From NCBI RefSeq assembly GCF_001885215.1, contig NZ_CP018091.1:2542001-2606000 (forward strand): a DNA stretch of 64,000 nucleotides. The letters are read 5' to 3'. Positions 26,918 to 34,393 of this stretch are shown here, one piece after another. Position 1 is the stretch's first letter, and every line of letters begins with the position of its first letter. The DNA comes from Synechococcus sp. SynAce01 (GTDB lineage: Bacteria; Cyanobacteriota; Cyanobacteriia; PCC-6307; Cyanobiaceae). The position numbers were made by a program, and so were the translations under genes. The notes below the pieces were generated by a model. It saw nothing but the letters and a program-made list of their open reading frames with translations. It was not told where the DNA came from and made no database searches.

Positions 26918-27544
26918 ATGAGCGCCCCAGCACCGGACCTCGCCCCAGCGCCTGCTCCTGCCACTGGCCCAGGGGGCCAACCGAACACCCGGCCCTGGCT
27001 TGGCCTTTTGCTCTGGGTTCTGCTGGCGGTGACGCTGCGCTGGGCGGTGATCGAACCCCGCTGGATTCCCTCGGGCTCGATGCTGCCGACCCTGCAGCTG
27101 AACGATCGGATCCTGGTGGAGAAGGTTCGGCCCCATCTGCCAGCCCCCCTGCCGGTAGGAACCATCGTGGTATTCAGGCCGCCAGACCCCTTGCTCGAAG
27201 CCGGCTACGACCCCAAAGCCGCCCTCATCAAGCGGGTGGTCGGCGGGGCAGGTGATCGGATCGAAGTGCGTGGCGGCGCGTTGATCCGCAATGGGACCCC
27301 CGTAGTTGAGACCTGGCGCCAGGTGCCGATCGCTTACGACCTACCGCCGCTGGTGGTGCCCCCGGGACATCTGATGGTCTTGGGGGACAACCGCAATGCC
27401 AGCCTCGATTCCCACCTCTGGGGTCCGCTTCCTGCTGATCACGTGATCGGCACGGCCGTGTTGCGCTACTGGCCCCTCAACCAGCTCGGACCGATACGGT
27501 TCTCACCCCTGCCGGCAGGAGGGGAGGCCGACGGCCTGCGGTAG
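26918..27544 (+). CDS. lepB: Signal peptidase I
   Basis: A 208-residue type I signal peptidase. There is a Pro/Ala-rich cytoplasmic N-tail and one membrane helix (WLGLLLWVLLAVTLRWAVI). The serine motif is IPSGSMLPTL, the Lys motif is ALIKRVVGGAGDRIEV, and box E is LGDNRNASLDSHLWG. It removes signal peptides at the thylakoid or plasma membrane. It is followed directly by the DUF760 gene (1-13 bp depending on its start). Confidence 0.96.
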   Translation: MSAPAPDLAPAPAPATGPGGQPNTRPWLGLLLWVLLAVTLRWAVIEPRWIPSGSMLPTLQLNDRILVEKVRPHLPAPLPVGTIVVFRPPDPLLEAGYDPKAALIKRVVGGAGDRIEVRGGALIRNGTPVVETWRQVPIAYDLPPLVVPPGHLMVLGDNRNASLDSHLWGPLPADHVIGTAVLRYWPLNQLGPIRFSPLPAGGEADGLR

Positions 27545-27557
27545 GGTGAAAGCCGTG

Positions 27558-27923
27558 ATGCAGAGCACACCGGAGATGTTCAACCCGGAGTTCCTGACCA
27601 CTGACAGTGAAGCGATCAACAGTAATTTGTTGATTCAGTATTTGCAGGAACAATCCCCGGACGTGCTGCAGCGGGTAGCCCGTTCGGCCAGTGGCGATAT
27701 CCAAGACATCATCCGCCACAACGTGCAAGGCCTGCTTGGGATGATCCCCAGCGAGCAGTTCGAGGTGAAGATTCAAGCCAGCCGGGATAATCTGGCTGGA
27801 TTGCTCGCTTCGGCGATGATGACCGGTTACTTCCTGCGCCAAATGGAGCAGCGGATGGAGCTCGAAACCACCCTGTTCGGCGAAGGGGGCAGTGATGCCG
27901 ATCCCGGCGAACTGAAGCTCTGA
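27558..27923 (+). CDS. DUF760 family protein
   Basis: This 121-residue protein matches DUF760 of cyanobacteria and plants: NLLIQYLQEQSPDVLQRVARSASGDIQDIIRHNVQGLLGMIPSEQF, followed by LAGLLASAMMTGYFLRQMEQRMELE. It is soluble and helical. No biochemical function is established to my knowledge; some plant members are plastid proteins. ATG 27558 is preferred; a GTG at 27546 would add four residues. It sits immediately behind lepB. Confidence 0.85.
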   Translation: MQSTPEMFNPEFLTTDSEAINSNLLIQYLQEQSPDVLQRVARSASGDIQDIIRHNVQGLLGMIPSEQFEVKIQASRDNLAGLLASAMMTGYFLRQMEQRMELETTLFGEGGSDADPGELKL

Positions 27924-27933
27924 GGGGCTGGTC

Positions 27934-29100
27934 CTAGTTCTGAACAGACCTGGGGATGATTCTCCAGCGCAGCAAGTTGTTGTCCAGGCCAGCTAAGAAC
28001 CGCCAGGACCCTTCCGAGCAGGCCCAATCACGTGTTTCGAGTTCGCCAGCAAAGTTACAGAGATCTTGGCTGGTGCAGTGGACCGGGGCCGTGTAGTGGG
28101 CGGGAATGATCCAGGCCAGGGAGTCGATCCCCGCCAGCTCACGGATCCAGCCCAACAGAAGCTCCTTGGATCGGGGAAAGACCAGCCTCTCCAGCACTGG
28201 GGCGATCTGCAGATGGGGTTGGCCCCCGCGAAGCAACGCCTCGAAGTCGGCCTCCCAGCCAGGCAGCCAGCGAAACGGATAGATCCCGAAATAAGCCTCG
28301 GCCTGCCGTACGCCGACTCGGCAGGACAGAGCCAACGCCTCTGCCAAAGGCAAAACCTGTAGGAACTCCGGCCGGAAATAGGACGCGAACAGGACCATGC
28401 GCCACCAGCCCCGTCGCCGCCGTTCGGCTGTGTCCTGGAGTTGTTCATCACCCCTCTCCCGTGCGTGAAACAGCAGGGGCCTTGGATCAGCGTCAAACAG
28501 CTGCGGTGGATCAGGGGCAATAGCCACGAGCGCATCGGTTACGAGCAGGGCGCCACTGCTGCGGTGGAACACGGCAACCTCCAAGAAGGTGCCGATGCCC
28601 AAATTCACAGGACCCAGGGGGTGCCAGGACAGTGCATCGCCATGGGGCACGCCGTCCTCAAATAACACCCGTGTGCGATCCGCCGGGAAACCCAGCCAGT
28701 CCAGGGGCAAAGAGAGTGGGAAGCTCCACTGCTTGGGACTGACCCAGACCTGGGCACGGGGGAAAGCCCTGGCCATGGCCGGTACCGGCAGCTTGTGCTC
28801 CAGCCCGGAGCTGGTCGGCAGCACGATCGTGACCACCGGACCGTGGCGAGCCTCAAGGCTCCGAAGTTCCTGGATCACTTCAGCGGTGGCAGCAACCGGG
28901 GCGTAGAGGAGCAGGCCTTCGCGCAGCCGCACCACCGTCATCCGGATCGGCACGGCCACATAGAACAGCCCCTGCAGCTGCTCGAAACCCCACACCAGGC
29001 CTGGAACCAGCTCCCGCACCAAGGTGCGCCGTCGGCCGTAGGGATAAAGCGGCAGCAGAGGCCACCAGGGCCAGCGCTGGTCGGCGACCGCATCACTCAC
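27934..29100 (-). CDS. DUF4336 protein (metallo-beta-lactamase-like fold)
   Basis: A 388-residue protein in the DUF4336 family. It has WWPLLPLYPYGRRRTLVRELVPGLVWGFEQLQGLFYVAVPIRMTVV at the N-terminus, then LPTSSGLEHKLPVPAMARAFPRAQVWVSP and FHRSSGALLVTDALV. These resemble the strands of a metallo-beta-lactamase fold, with GLEHK in place of the classic metal-binding HxHxDH. Near the C-terminus is IIPAHYTAPV, an His-containing loop. Its enzymatic activity is unknown. The start is GTG at 29100. The ten bases GTGAGTGATG are repeated exactly 14 bp upstream (29114-29105), out of frame, so a decoy start is present. Confidence 0.8.
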   Translation of the reverse strand: MSDAVADQRWPWWPLLPLYPYGRRRTLVRELVPGLVWGFEQLQGLFYVAVPIRMTVVRLREGLLLYAPVAATAEVIQELRSLEARHGPVVTIVLPTSSGLEHKLPVPAMARAFPRAQVWVSPKQWSFPLSLPLDWLGFPADRTRVLFEDGVPHGDALSWHPLGPVNLGIGTFLEVAVFHRSSGALLVTDALVAIAPDPPQLFDADPRPLLFHARERGDEQLQDTAERRRRGWWRMVLFASYFRPEFLQVLPLAEALALSCRVGVRQAEAYFGIYPFRWLPGWEADFEALLRGGQPHLQIAPVLERLVFPRSKELLLGWIRELAGIDSLAWIIPAHYTAPVHCTSQDLCNFAGELETRDWACSEGSWRFLAGLDNNLLRWRIIPRSVQN

Positions 29101-29257
29101 TTGCCATCACTCACGCTGTTCTCACTCGCCCTGACTGAAACCACTGACGAAATGCTTGAGGCCCGCGAGGAGTAAGGCCGCTGGGCCATTCAGTCATGGG
29201 GGAGATCGTCAGCCCAACGCAACGTTGCTGTGAGATGAAGAGATTGTGCGACCCTAT

Positions 29258-29284
29258 CAAAAAGCCCCCTCCAGGGAGGGGGCT
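29258..29284 (-). terminator. Rho-independent terminator of psbA
   Basis: Read on the minus strand, AGCCCCCTCC at 29284-29275 pairs with GGAGGGGGCT at 29272-29263 and is followed by TTTTT at 29262-29258. It lies about 56 bp past the psbA stop and before the DUF4336 gene. Confidence 0.92.
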
Positions 29285-29340
29285 AAATGGTGGCAGTGAA
29301 CACCTGAGAAAGCCGGCAAAAGGCCTGAACGAATAACGGA

Positions 29341-30405
29341 TCAGCCGATCAGAGCCACGGGCCTGGATTCGCTCAGGGCCAGATCAAGCGGGAAGTTGTG
29401 GGCGTTGCGTTCGTGCATCACCTCGAAACCGAGGTTGGCGCGGTTGAGCACGTCGGCCCAGGTGTTCAACACCCGGCCCTGGGAATCGAGCACCGACTGG
29501 TTGAAGTTGAAGCCGTTGAGGTTGAAGGCCATCGTGCTGACGCCCAGGGACGTGAACCAGATCCCCACCACCGGCCAGGCGGCGAGCAGGAAGTGCAGGC
29601 TGCGGCTGTTGTTGAAGGAGGCGTACTGGAAGATCAGGCGGCCGAAATAACCGTGGGCCGCCACGATGTTGTAGGTCTCCTCTTCCTGGCCGAACTTGTA
29701 GCCGTAATTCAGGCTCTCGCTTTCGGTGGTTTCCCGTACCAGCGAACTGGTGACAAGCGAACCGTGCATGGCCGAGAACAGCGAACCGCCAAACACACCG
29801 ATCACACCGAGCATGTGAAAGGGGTGCATCAGGATGTTGTGCTCCGCCTGGAAGACCAGCATGAAGTTGAAGGTGCCTGAGATGCCAAGGGGCATGGCGT
29901 CAGAAAACGAACCCTGGCCGAAGGGATAGATCAGGAAGACGGCGAAGGCGGCCGAAAGCGGCGCGCTGTAGGCGACAAAGATCCAGGGACGCATGCCCAG
30001 CCGGTAGCTGAGCTCCCACTGACGGCCCATGTAGGCCGAAATACCGATCAGGAAGTGGAAAATGATCAGCTGGTAAGGACCGCCGTTGTAAAGCCACTCA
30101 TCGAGGCTGGCGGCTTCCCAGATCGGGTAGAAGTGCAGGCCGATGGCGTTACTGGAGGGAACGACAGCACCGGAGATGATGTTGTTGCCGTACATCAAAG
30201 AGCCCGCCACAGGCTCACGGATGCCGTCGATGTCGACAGGCGGCGCGGCAATGAAAGCAATGATGAAGCAGCTCGTGGCTGCCAGGAGGCAGGGAATCAT
30301 CAGCACACCGAACCAGCCCACGTAGAGGCGGTTGTCGGTGGAGGTGACCCACTGACAGAACCTTTCCCAAGAGGCGGAACGTCCGCTGCGAACAGCCGTT
30401 GTCAT
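29341..30405 (-). CDS. psbA: Photosystem II reaction centre protein D1 (divergent isoform)
   Basis: A 354-residue D1 protein with five membrane helices. In standard numbering (this protein plus one) the water-oxidation and quinone residues look intact. Tyr161 is in FLIYPFG and Asp170 in SFSDAMP. Glu189/His190 are in QAEHNI, His198 in LMHPFHM and His215 in SAMHGS. His332/Glu333 (VMHERN), His337, Asp342 and Ala344 (HNFPLDLA) follow. Position 130 is Gln, as in the D1:1 form. Unusual residues are SAY at 124-126 (usually FCY), Phe at 144 (usually Cys), Phe at 155, and a short C-terminal extension of 11 residues ([11 protein letters not shown]) instead of about 16. ATG 30405 gives [19 protein letters not shown]. 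Confidence 0.96.
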   Translation of the reverse strand: MTTAVRSGRSASWERFCQWVTSTDNRLYVGWFGVLMIPCLLAATSCFIIAFIAAPPVDIDGIREPVAGSLMYGNNIISGAVVPSSNAIGLHFYPIWEAASLDEWLYNGGPYQLIIFHFLIGISAYMGRQWELSYRLGMRPWIFVAYSAPLSAAFAVFLIYPFGQGSFSDAMPLGISGTFNFMLVFQAEHNILMHPFHMLGVIGVFGGSLFSAMHGSLVTSSLVRETTESESLNYGYKFGQEEETYNIVAAHGYFGRLIFQYASFNNSRSLHFLLAAWPVVGIWFTSLGVSTMAFNLNGFNFNQSVLDSQGRVLNTWADVLNRANLGFEVMHERNAHNFPLDLALSESRPVALIG

Positions 30406-30489
30406 TGGAGGAATGAGGACGAAGATGAATGACAGGCTAGTCATCAAGACTTTGGCCTCTGGGATCACTCCATGATTCGTGTCGCCTGG

Positions 30490-30529
30490 AAAATAATGTT
30501 CATGAACATGTTCATCAAGTGTTCATGAA
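30490..30529 (-). promoter_or_regulatory. psbA core promoter overlapped by three TGTTCATSAA repeats
   Basis: On the minus strand a -35-like TTGATG (30518-30513) and a -10-like TATTTT (30495-30490) are separated by 17 bp, placing the expected start of transcription about 75-80 bp before the psbA ATG. On the plus strand TGTTCATGAA (30497-30506), TGTTCATCAA (30509-30518) and TGTTCATGAA (30520-30529) recur at 12- and 11-bp steps. The first lies in the spacer, the second on the -35 box, the third just upstream. They also form interleaved palindromes, TGTTCATGAACA (30497-30508) and ATGAACATGTTCAT (30502-30515). This looks like an operator, but no known regulator is assigned. Confidence 0.55.
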
Positions 30530-30539
30530 GATGGATGAA

Positions 30540-31955
30540 TCAAGCCGGTAGCTGGCGCTGATCCAGGCCTGGACTGTTTCCCCTGGAGCCAGGACCGGAG
30601 AGCACCCAGTCCTTGGCCTGGCGCAGGAACGCCGGCCAATCGAGTTGTTCTGCTGCTGCAGCTTTGGCCACGAGCAGGGGGGCCTGCAGGCGCAGCTGCT
30701 GAAGATCGGCCTGGGGCACGCCGCTGCTGAGGGCCAGCACATCGGCCATCGCGTGGGCCACCACCCGGGTGAGGTAGGCGGCACTGAGCGCCTGGAGCGC
30801 GCCGCTCACCAACCAGGTGGAAGCCTCCAGTCGCATCAAGGCCATCAAACCCTGGCTGCTCCACTCGGCGACGCCCAGGGCCAGGGCGGCCTTGGCCAGC
30901 TCCATGGCGGCGTCGCGCAGTTGATCGGCATCCCAGGGGCAGTTCCAGAGGCGGGCCATCTCCCGCAGCATCAGGCCGTTGGCAGCGGCCAGCACCAACA
31001 GATCCAGGCTGGGCAGCGGGGCGATGAGCACGGCGCCTGCCACGGTCCACTGGGTGCGCTGCAGCAGCGGCCGCAAGGCTTGCCGCCGCAGAGCCTCAAG
31101 TTCGGTTTGCCAGGCGTCATGCAGCGAGGCAAGGCAGCGCCGGTCGGTGTCGATCAGGCGCTGCCGCCCACCGCCATGCAGCACGGGTTGGAGTGGCGCG
31201 GTTGCTTGGCCCAGTCCCTCGGCCTCGCCCTGCCAGAACAGCAGCCGCTCGCCCAAAGGCTCGGGCAGTTGGGAGCGGAGTTCTAGCTCCAGGTCTTGGA
31301 GGGATTGCGCCGCCGACGGCTGGGCGTCCACCAGCAACCAGACCGCTTGCTGCTGCGGCAGGCTGCCCAGCCAGCGCAGGTCGGCGCCCCGCAGGGGTGG
31401 CGTCAGGCCGTAGAGCAGCAGGTCGCACTGCTCAAGGGCTTGGGGCCACTGCCAGTCGGGGCTGGTGGAGGGAAGGGGATGGCCCCAGTGCAGGGTCAGG
31501 GGCAGGGCGCCGCGCAGGGCTGCCAGCAGGGCCGGTTGCATCGAAGCGGGCGGCGGGGTTAACCCCACCACGCCCAGCTCGAGATTGGTCCGTTGCTGCC
31601 GCTGCCGCAGCAGCTCCAGCTGCTGGATGCGCTTCTCCTGGGCCAGGGCTCTGGCCTCGCCGGTCAGCCCGCCTGCAACGGCCAGCTTGTCGAACTGAAG
31701 CAGCAGGGCGTCACAGCGGCTGTACCAGCCCTCCAGGGATGTCGGCAATTTGGGGCTGACAGGACGCCGTGGGCGGCTCAACCACCACCAGCCCCCTGTC
31801 ATCGCCGCTGCGGCGAGGGCGGTGGGCAGGGGCAAATGCAGGGCGTCGCCGAGAACCCAGCCTCCCGCCAACAGCGCCCCGGCTGGAAGAGCCAGGCGGC
31901 GCAGCCCAGTGGCCGCGATCGGCAGCCAGGGGATACCCCTGGGATCAGGGACCAT
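30540..31955 (-). CDS. DUF697 (YcjF-like) membrane protein with degenerate GTPase-like domain
   Basis: A 471-residue protein. N-terminal membrane segments (LALPAGALLAGGWVLG, ALAAAAMTGGWWWL) are followed by a helical stretch (ALAQEKRIQQLELLRQRQQ). A central domain resembles an Era-like GTPase but lacks the P-loop: where GxxxxGKS is expected it reads LGVVGLTPPPASMQPAL, and CDLLLYGLTPPL stands in the DxxG region. The C-terminus is a DUF697 membrane domain (AGAVLIAPLPSLDLLVLAAANGLMLREMARLW). Cyanobacterial homologues usually keep the GTPase motifs in part. The start may be ATG 31955 or the in-frame ATG 32027. It ends 11 bp before the psbA promoter repeats. Confidence 0.75.
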   Translation of the reverse strand: MVPDPRGIPWLPIAATGLRRLALPAGALLAGGWVLGDALHLPLPTALAAAAMTGGWWWLSRPRRPVSPKLPTSLEGWYSRCDALLLQFDKLAVAGGLTGEARALAQEKRIQQLELLRQRQQRTNLELGVVGLTPPPASMQPALLAALRGALPLTLHWGHPLPSTSPDWQWPQALEQCDLLLYGLTPPLRGADLRWLGSLPQQQAVWLLVDAQPSAAQSLQDLELELRSQLPEPLGERLLFWQGEAEGLGQATAPLQPVLHGGGRQRLIDTDRRCLASLHDAWQTELEALRRQALRPLLQRTQWTVAGAVLIAPLPSLDLLVLAAANGLMLREMARLWNCPWDADQLRDAAMELAKAALALGVAEWSSQGLMALMRLEASTWLVSGALQALSAAYLTRVVAHAMADVLALSSGVPQADLQQLRLQAPLLVAKAAAAEQLDWPAFLRQAKDWVLSGPGSRGNSPGLDQRQLPA

Positions 31956-32178
31956 GGGATTGGGCAAAGGGATTGGGCAAAACAGTCGGGCAGCGGCGCC
32001 GGTGGCGGCTCCGGCTGAGGTGAGCATCTCTAGCTCAGCTCAACCAATCATCCCAGAGCCTCCATAAATTAGATGGGAAGCCTCCGCTGGAAACGTCATC
32101 CCGTCCCAAGCCGCTCGGGCCGCCCTCGGCAGTGACAACCGGGGGCCCGTTCAGAGGGTTCTGCTGATCGCCCTGGCG

Positions 32179-33030
32179 GTGAACATCGCCATGAGTCTGC
32201 TGAAACTGGCGGTCGGCCTGCTGAGCGGCTCCCTGGCCCTGCTGGCCGATGCGATGCACAGCGCCACCGATGGCCTCTCCAGCCTGTTGGGTCTGATCGC
32301 CAACGGTCTGTCCGATCCCAGGCCAGACCGTGACCATCCTTACGGACACCATAAATATGAAGGCGTCGGTGCCTTGGCGATCGCGGCATTCATCCTGTTT
32401 GCCGCCTTCGAAATCCTCCAAACCGCAGCCCAACGCCTGATCAATGGCATTGGTCCGCTGCGCATCACCCCCGTTGAGCTGGGCCTGGTTCTGCTGGCGC
32501 TCTGCGGCAATCTGGCGCTGGCGTTCTACGAACGACGGGAGGGTCAGCGGCTACAGAGCCGTCTGCTGCTGGCCGATGCCATGCACACCACCAGCGACAT
32601 CTGGACCACCGCGATGGTGTTGGTCGGCCTCAGTGGCGCGCTCTGGCTGGGTCTGAACTGGCTGGATCTGGCGGTGGCGGTCCCATTGGCCCTGCTGCTT
32701 GTGCGGGCCTGCTGGCAGGTGTTGCGCAGCAACTTGCCCTGGCTGGTGGATCAGATCGCCATCGCGCCAGAAGCGATCCACTCGGTGGCTATGGCGGTGC
32801 CAGGAGTGCTCAACTGCCATGACATCGCCAGCCGAGGCGTGATTGGTCAGCAGGTGTTCATCGACATGCACATGGTGGTGGCGGCCAACGATCTACCCAC
32901 CGCCCATCGGGTCACGGAACTGGTCGAAGAGCACCTGGAGGCTCGCTTCGGCCCGGTGCGCTGCACCATTCACCTCGAGCCCAGGGAATATGCCAGTGCC
33001 GAGATCACCTTCCGTGGCACCCATGGTTGA
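32179..33030 (+). CDS. Cation diffusion facilitator (CDF) efflux protein
   Basis: A 283-residue CDF transporter. Metal-site motifs are LLADAMHSATDG in TM2 and LLADAMHTTSDIW in TM5, plus a PDRDHPYGHHKYEGVGAL loop. The C-terminal cytoplasmic domain is ferredoxin-like (VPGVLNCHDIASRGVIGQQVFIDMHMVV). The expected substrates are divalent metals such as Zn, Fe, Co or Mn. GTG 32179 is the first usual start codon, yet the frame is open back to the TAA near 32063. The sequence VQRVLLIALAVNIAMSLLKL before it is a normal first helix, so translation may start at a rare codon upstream. Confidence 0.88.
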   Translation: MNIAMSLLKLAVGLLSGSLALLADAMHSATDGLSSLLGLIANGLSDPRPDRDHPYGHHKYEGVGALAIAAFILFAAFEILQTAAQRLINGIGPLRITPVELGLVLLALCGNLALAFYERREGQRLQSRLLLADAMHTTSDIWTTAMVLVGLSGALWLGLNWLDLAVAVPLALLLVRACWQVLRSNLPWLVDQIAIAPEAIHSVAMAVPGVLNCHDIASRGVIGQQVFIDMHMVVAANDLPTAHRVTELVEEHLEARFGPVRCTIHLEPREYASAEITFRGTHG

Positions 33031-33529
33031 GCTGACGCGGGAGCTGGGCCTGTCTCTGACGCTCCGGCAGGCTGACCTGCTGGAATCTCAGTGGCAGCAG
33101 CAACAGCAGCAACAGCATTGGCATGGCCAGCTGCCGGTATTGGTGCTGAATCGCTGTTGGTTGCGGCTCGCTGTTGTGCCACTCGAAACCCTGACCACGG
33201 TTCTGCCCCCAGACAGCACGGCGGCAGCTCCGGAGTTGGTGCGCTTCCGGACCCTGCGGCAGCAAGGGGTGGAGTCTGTACTGGCGGAATCACTGTGTTG
33301 GCAGGAATTTGGCCAACAGGCCTGCCAACAAGCCCTGCAGCGTTATTGGCAGGCCCAGGACGACGGCCGTCACGGTTGGACGCTGGCTGACTACCTGGCC
33401 TTCCTGGCCACCTATCGAGGGCTGTTTGAGCGTCCGGGCGATCGGCCCTTGCCCCTGCTGGTGCTCGCGCGCGGGCGGCCGAGGGAGTCACACCAGCTGC
33501 ACTGGATGGCCGGGAGAGGGAACGCCTGA
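33023..33529 (+). CDS. Orphan picocyanobacterial protein (168 aa)
   Basis: I do not recognise a domain. The protein is soluble, rich in Gln and Leu (ESQWQQQQQQQHWHGQL), and has a central LRLAVVPLETLTTVLPPDS and a C-terminal DYLAFLATYRGLFERPGDRPLPLLVLARG. The 8-bp overlap with the CDF gene and the co-direction with the next gene (36 bp away) point to one operon. The CAG run at 33090-33117 encodes seven Gln in a row and could vary in length. Confidence 0.65.
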   Translation: MVELTRELGLSLTLRQADLLESQWQQQQQQQHWHGQLPVLVLNRCWLRLAVVPLETLTTVLPPDSTAAAPELVRFRTLRQQGVESVLAESLCWQEFGQQACQQALQRYWQAQDDGRHGWTLADYLAFLATYRGLFERPGDRPLPLLVLARGRPRESHQLHWMAGRGNA

Positions 33530-33565
33530 TGGGGCAAACTTGCCCTGGATTGAAGGGCTCCGGCA

Positions 33566-34393
33566 ATGGCCGATCAAAACAGCACGGATCAGGGCAACAC
33601 GGATCAGAGCAACAGCAGTCAGAACGACACAGCCATTTCTCAGGCTTCGCAGGAGCAGTCCGGGACGCCCGAGACCGAGGTCATTGCTGAGCCTCTGGGA
33701 ACGCCAGAACCTCAGGCGGCAGCTGAGGCTCTGGCTTCCGGGGAGCCGGCTCGTAAGGAGCCTCGCGAAGGGCGCCGTGAGCGGGTCCGCGGTCAGGGTG
33801 GCGGCAGGGACGGCAATCGAGAGGGTGGCCGCGATGGCAACAGGGAGACCGGTGGCTACCGGATCCGCCTGAGTGACAACGAACAACGGGCTGCCCAGCT
33901 GATCCAAGAGACATTCCAGCTGCGCACCCCTGTGGCGGCCCTTGGTTTCTCGATCCGCACCGTGGCCCAATTGCTGGAGCTGGGCAAGCTCGATGAGCTG
34001 CTCGCCCAGCACCGGGCCCAAGCTGGCGACCGTCCGGAACCGTCCCGGGAAGCCAGCAGTGTGCGGCGCCTGGAGGGCCGCAGCGAGGGCCGCGGTGACG
34101 GCCGTCGTGAAGGGCGCGGTGAAGGACGTGGAGAAGGGCGCGGGATCGTTCGCTCTGGCGAGCGGAACCCCAGCCGCTCCGATCCGTTTGCCCGACCCAG
34201 CCGGCCCCAACCGGCCCCGCCAGCCCCGGTCGACGACACGCCGTTGGTGGAGGTGGCGCCCCTGCTCGATCCCTCCCTGCACCAAGTAGGTGGCAACGAG
34301 CCCGATCCAGCAACGGAAGGCCCCTTGCCGGTGACGATTGAACCGTCGCTCGAACCTGCCGCTGATCCCGACAGCGGCGACACCCAACCGTGA
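33566..34393 (+). CDS. Disordered Arg/Gly-rich protein with a small conserved core
   Basis: A 275-residue protein. The N-terminal ~60 residues are Gln/Ser/Asn/Thr/Glu-rich. Two Arg/Gly blocks follow (REPREGRRERVRGQGGGRDGN, and EGRSEGRGDGRREGRGEGRGEG at about residues 165-190), resembling RGG/RNA-binding tails. Between them lies a compact core (YRIRLSDNEQRAAQLIQETFQL, TPVAALGFSIRTVAQLLELGKLDELLAQH). The C-terminus is Pro/Glu-rich. The repeats are encoded by near-identical 12-bp units. It overlaps trpS by 4 bp (GTGA), so it is translationally coupled to tryptophanyl-tRNA synthetase. An RNA-related role is inference. Confidence 0.75.
   Translation: MADQNSTDQGNTDQSNSSQNDTAISQASQEQSGTPETEVIAEPLGTPEPQAAAEALASGEPARKEPREGRRERVRGQGGGRDGNREGGRDGNRETGGYRIRLSDNEQRAAQLIQETFQLRTPVAALGFSIRTVAQLLELGKLDELLAQHRAQAGDRPEPSREASSVRRLEGRSEGRGDGRREGRGEGRGEGRGIVRSGERNPSRSDPFARPSRPQPAPPAPVDDTPLVEVAPLLDPSLHQVGGNEPDPATEGPLPVTIEPSLEPAADPDSGDTQP

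Noticed and set aside
28795-29175. Plus-strand frame over the start of the DUF4336 gene
   Set aside because: Antisense shadow with no ribosome-binding site or family resemblance.
30497-30529. LexA-type SOS box in the psbA promoter
   Set aside because: GAAC and GTTC halves are spaced by only two bases rather than the four of Bacillus-type boxes, and it does not match the cyanobacterial LexA pattern I know.
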